Origin: Paenibacillus sp. J5C2022
Lineage (GTDB): Bacteria; Bacillota; Bacilli; Paenibacillales; Paenibacillaceae
Direction: 5' to 3'
Length of the DNA: 64,000 bases
Assembly: GCF_025567625.1 (NCBI RefSeq)
Contig: NZ_JAOQJC010000011.1
Span: forward strand, 1-64,000
The notes beneath the pieces were generated by a model. It was not told the DNA's origin. It ran no database searches and was given only the letters and a program-made list of their open reading frames with translations. This document shows positions 61,600 to 64,000 of the stretch, piece after piece. The position numbers and the translations under genes were made by a program. The first letter of the stretch is position 1. Each line of letters begins with the position of its first letter.

Positions 61600-64000
61600 A
61601 TGATTGTGAAAGCGCTGCATGAGGGATGGCAATTCAGATCCGGGGACGGGGAAGACTGGCTGCCGGCACAGGTTCCGGGCTGCGTACATATGGACTTGCT
61701 GCGGAACGGGAGCATTGCTGATCCGTTCTATGGCACCAATGAACGGGAGATGCAATGGGTAGACAAACGGGATTGGGAATATGCCACCGTATTCGAAACG
61801 GATGAAGAGATATGGGAAGCTTCAAGAGCCGAGCTTGTGTTCGACGGATTGGACACGTATGCGGACGTATATTTGAACGATCGGCCTATCTTGTTCGCCG
61901 ATAATATGTTCCGCGGCTGGCGGGTGGACGTGAAGCCGCATCTGAAGAAGGGCGCCAATACGCTGGTTGTGAAGTTTCGTTCGCCAATCGCCGAGGATCT
62001 GCCCAAGCTGGAGCAGCTTGGTTATTCGCTTCCGGCCGGCAACGACCAATCGGAAGTAGGGGGGCTTGGCGACAAGCGGGTAAGCGTATTTGCCCGGAAA
62101 GCGCCTTATCATTACGGCTGGGATTGGGGGCCGCGCTTCGTCACCAGCGGCATATGGCGGGAAGTGAGACTGGAAGCGTGGGATCATTACCGGATTAACG
62201 ATCTCTATATCCGTCAGGATGCAGTGAACGCGGCCGAAGCGAGGTTATGCGGGGTCGTGGAGATTGAATCAGAGGCTTCCTTCAAGGGTAAGCTGAGGCT
62301 TGCCACGGACGGTCTCTGCTGGGAGAGAGACGTGGAGCTCGCTGCCGGCTTGAATGTTCTGGAGCTGCAAGCCGTCATTGCCGAGCCGAGATTATGGTGG
62401 TGCAGAGGACTTGGCGATCCTCATCTGTACCGGTTCGAGGCGTCATTCGAAGCGGAAGGTGTGAAGGCGACCTCGCTTGCGGCGACTGTCGGGTTGCGTT
62501 CGGCGAAGCTGATAAGGGAGAAGGACGCGCATGGGACAACGTTCTATATGGAACTGAACGGCATTCCCGTATTCGCGAAGGGGGCCAATCATATCCCGAA
62601 CGACAGCTTCGTTACAGAGGTAACCCGTGAGCGGTACCGCCATGAAATTGAAAGTGCTGCAAGAGCCAATATGAACATGCTGCGCGTGTGGGGCGGCGGC
62701 ATCTATGAAGCTGAGGATTTCTATGAGCTATGCGATCAGTACGGCATAATGGTATGGCAGGATTTCATGTTCGCCTGCAGCATGTACCCGGGCGGAGATG
62801 ATTTCTTCGACAGCATCCGTGAGGAAGCGGCATACAACGTCAGACGGCTGCGCAACTATGCCAGCGTCGTGCTGTGGTGCGGCAACAATGAGATCGATAC
62901 GGCTTGGGCGCAATACAACGAGACAGCAGGATGGGGCTGGAAGAAGCAGTATACGGCCGAGCAGAGGGAGCAGCTGTGGCGGGATTACGAGGAGATATTC
63001 CATCGCTTGTTGCCGGATGCGGTCTCCAGTCATTCACATGGCATCGACTATTGGCCGTCTTCGCCGATGCAGGCGCTTACGGGAGACGCCTCCCAGCACG
63101 CTACCGACCAATCCGCCAGCGGAGATATTCATTATTGGGGCGTATGGCATGGAGAGGAGCCGTTCGAGAATTACAATGTGAAGGTCGGCCGCTTCATGAG
63201 CGAATACGGCTTCCAGTCTTTCCCGGAATACAAGACGGTTAGGACATATGCGGAAGAGGACGATATGGCGCTGGAGTCGGAGGTCATGATGGCGCATCAA
63301 CGCAATCCTGCGGGCAATAGGCTCATTAAGAAGTATATGGACCGCTACATGAAGCAGCCGAAGGACTTCCCCGCCTTCCTGTACTTGAGCCAGATGCTGC
63401 AGGCGGAAGCGATGAAGATGGCGTTCGAAGCGCACCGCCGCCGCAGAGGTTACTGCATGGGGACGCTGTATTGGCAAATGAACGATTGCTGGCCGGTTGC
63501 TTCCTGGGCGGGAATCGATTATTATGGCCGCTGGAAAGCGACGCATTATTTTGCCGCACAATCCTTCAAGGACAGGATGGTGTCAATCGACGGAACGGAT
63601 GAGGCGGAGCTGCGGCTGCATGTGCTGAACGATGCGGCGGAGCCGCTTCACGGCCGTCTGGAAGCGGCCGTCTACAGCTTCGACGGCGAGCTGTTGGGAA
63701 GGCATGAGCTGGAGGTTGCCGTGCCCGCGGGAAGTGCAGAGAAGCTGGCAGCCTGGTCCGCGAAGGAGTTCGCAGGCGAGAGAGCGCAATCAGCCGTATT
63801 GGTGGCTACGCTGTTCGTAGAGGGAGAAGCTATCGACGTTAAGATGCATGACTTCGCTTCGGCTCAGGAAATGACGTTAAGAGATCCGCGTATTAAAGCA
63901 ACTGTGGAGGAGAGCAGCAATGGCTCCCGGATTACGCTGCAGAGCGCATCGCTGGCTAAGGGCGTATGTCTGTCCGCGGAGAAGGAAGGCATCTTCACGG
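61600..64000 (+). CDS. Beta-mannosidase, glycoside hydrolase family 2 (cut by the window edge)
   Basis: The frame is open to position 64000, so at least 800 residues are visible and the end is missing. The N-terminal sugar-binding domain begins near GWQFRSGDGEDWLPAQVPG, then an Ig-like domain, then the TIM barrel with MLRVWGGGIYEAEDFYELCD. The acid/base Glu (about residue 431) is in VVLWCGNNEID and the nucleophile Glu (about 535) in FMSEYGFQSFPE. Both match GH2 beta-mannosidases, and FYGTNEREMQWVDKRDWEY is typical of them. No signal peptide, so it is cytoplasmic, acting on imported manno-oligosaccharides. The start is ATG 61600, nine bases after GGAGG; ATG 61591 directly abuts the site. Confidence 0.94.
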   Translation, partial: MIVKALHEGWQFRSGDGEDWLPAQVPGCVHMDLLRNGSIADPFYGTNEREMQWVDKRDWEYATVFETDEEIWEASRAELVFDGLDTYADVYLNDRPILFADNMFRGWRVDVKPHLKKGANTLVVKFRSPIAEDLPKLEQLGYSLPAGNDQSEVGGLGDKRVSVFARKAPYHYGWDWGPRFVTSGIWREVRLEAWDHYRINDLYIRQDAVNAAEARLCGVVEIESEASFKGKLRLATDGLCWERDVELAAGLNVLELQAVIAEPRLWWCRGLGDPHLYRFEASFEAEGVKATSLAATVGLRSAKLIREKDAHGTTFYMELNGIPVFAKGANHIPNDSFVTEVTRERYRHEIESAARANMNMLRVWGGGIYEAEDFYELCDQYGIMVWQDFMFACSMYPGGDDFFDSIREEAAYNVRRLRNYASVVLWCGNNEIDTAWAQYNETAGWGWKKQYTAEQREQLWRDYEEIFHRLLPDAVSSHSHGIDYWPSSPMQALTGDASQHATDQSASGDIHYWGVWHGEEPFENYNVKVGRFMSEYGFQSFPEYKTVRTYAEEDDMALESEVMMAHQRNPAGNRLIKKYMDRYMKQPKDFPAFLYLSQMLQAEAMKMAFEAHRRRRGYCMGTLYWQMNDCWPVASWAGIDYYGRWKATHYFAAQSFKDRMVSIDGTDEAELRLHVLNDAAEPLHGRLEAAVYSFDGELLGRHELEVAVPAGSAEKLAAWSAKEFAGERAQSAVLVATLFVEGEAIDVKMHDFASAQEMTLRDPRIKATVEESSNGSRITLQSASLAKGVCLSAEKEGIFT

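Overview
The window looks like a chromosomal segment of a spore-forming, low-to-moderate GC Firmicute of the Paenibacillus type. Supporting genes are a KapB-like sporulation-kinase regulator, small acid-soluble spore protein H, a CmpA-like cortex protein, a YheC/D-type spore-coat ATP-grasp protein, several Paenibacillus-style 'stalk domain' (copper amine oxidase N-terminal domain) proteins, and a fused CydDC exporter. No species is claimed. Assignments come from reading motifs; no database search was run.

Layout. 1-757 is a 51-bp tandem repeat that enters from the left edge. 0.9-5.8 kb holds an ACT-domain malic enzyme, a UgtP/MGDG-synthase-like glycolipid glycosyltransferase, kapB, a 164-bp element with terminal inverted repeats, and a GDSL lipase. 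6.1-10.7 kb is the glutamate synthase large subunit, with no small subunit beside it. 10.8-13.5 kb holds a sugar nucleotidyltransferase and an ABC-2 exporter pair. 13.6-17.5 kb (minus strand) holds a bactofilin, an M23 peptidase with coiled coil, and an O-antigen-ligase-like protein.

17.7-31.9 kb is a cell-surface polysaccharide locus. Its first half (17.7-24.6 kb) is strikingly AT-rich and encodes a TagGH-type ABC exporter, three TagB/TagF-type polyol-phosphate transferases (one fused to a GT4 glycosyltransferase) and TagD: a teichoic-acid-like module that appears transferred. Its second half returns to normal base composition and encodes the four dTDP-L-rhamnose enzymes, two GT2 glycosyltransferases and a WcaJ-type priming transferase. 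32-39.5 kb is mostly housekeeping: cardiolipin synthase, two small proteins including SspH, DedA, an atypical thioredoxin-like protein, an MBL hydrolase, Tex and a nitroreductase.

39.7-50 kb is the accessory hot spot. A structured non-coding stretch is followed by a small cmpA gene, sprT and five tRNAs (Asn, Ser, Glu, Lys, Leu). The tRNA-Leu is followed by a decayed integrative element (broken tyrosine recombinase, genes with in-frame stops, phage structural remnants, a truncated IS4-type transposase) that ends at a second near-complete tRNA-Leu. A further ~2.5-kb cargo segment with a zinc-ribbon/leucine-rich-repeat membrane protein ends at a third, degenerate tRNA-Leu 3' half. This looks like stacked integration at one tRNA, at a locus resembling the trnS-leu2 site used by ICEBs1 in B. 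subtilis.

50.3-64 kb holds another stalk-domain protein, a hairpin-rich leader with a Rex/Fnr-like palindrome before cydA-cydB-cydDC (cytochrome bd and its exporter), a third stalk protein, HflK-HflC, a YheC/D-like protein and a GH2 beta-mannosidase cut by the right edge.
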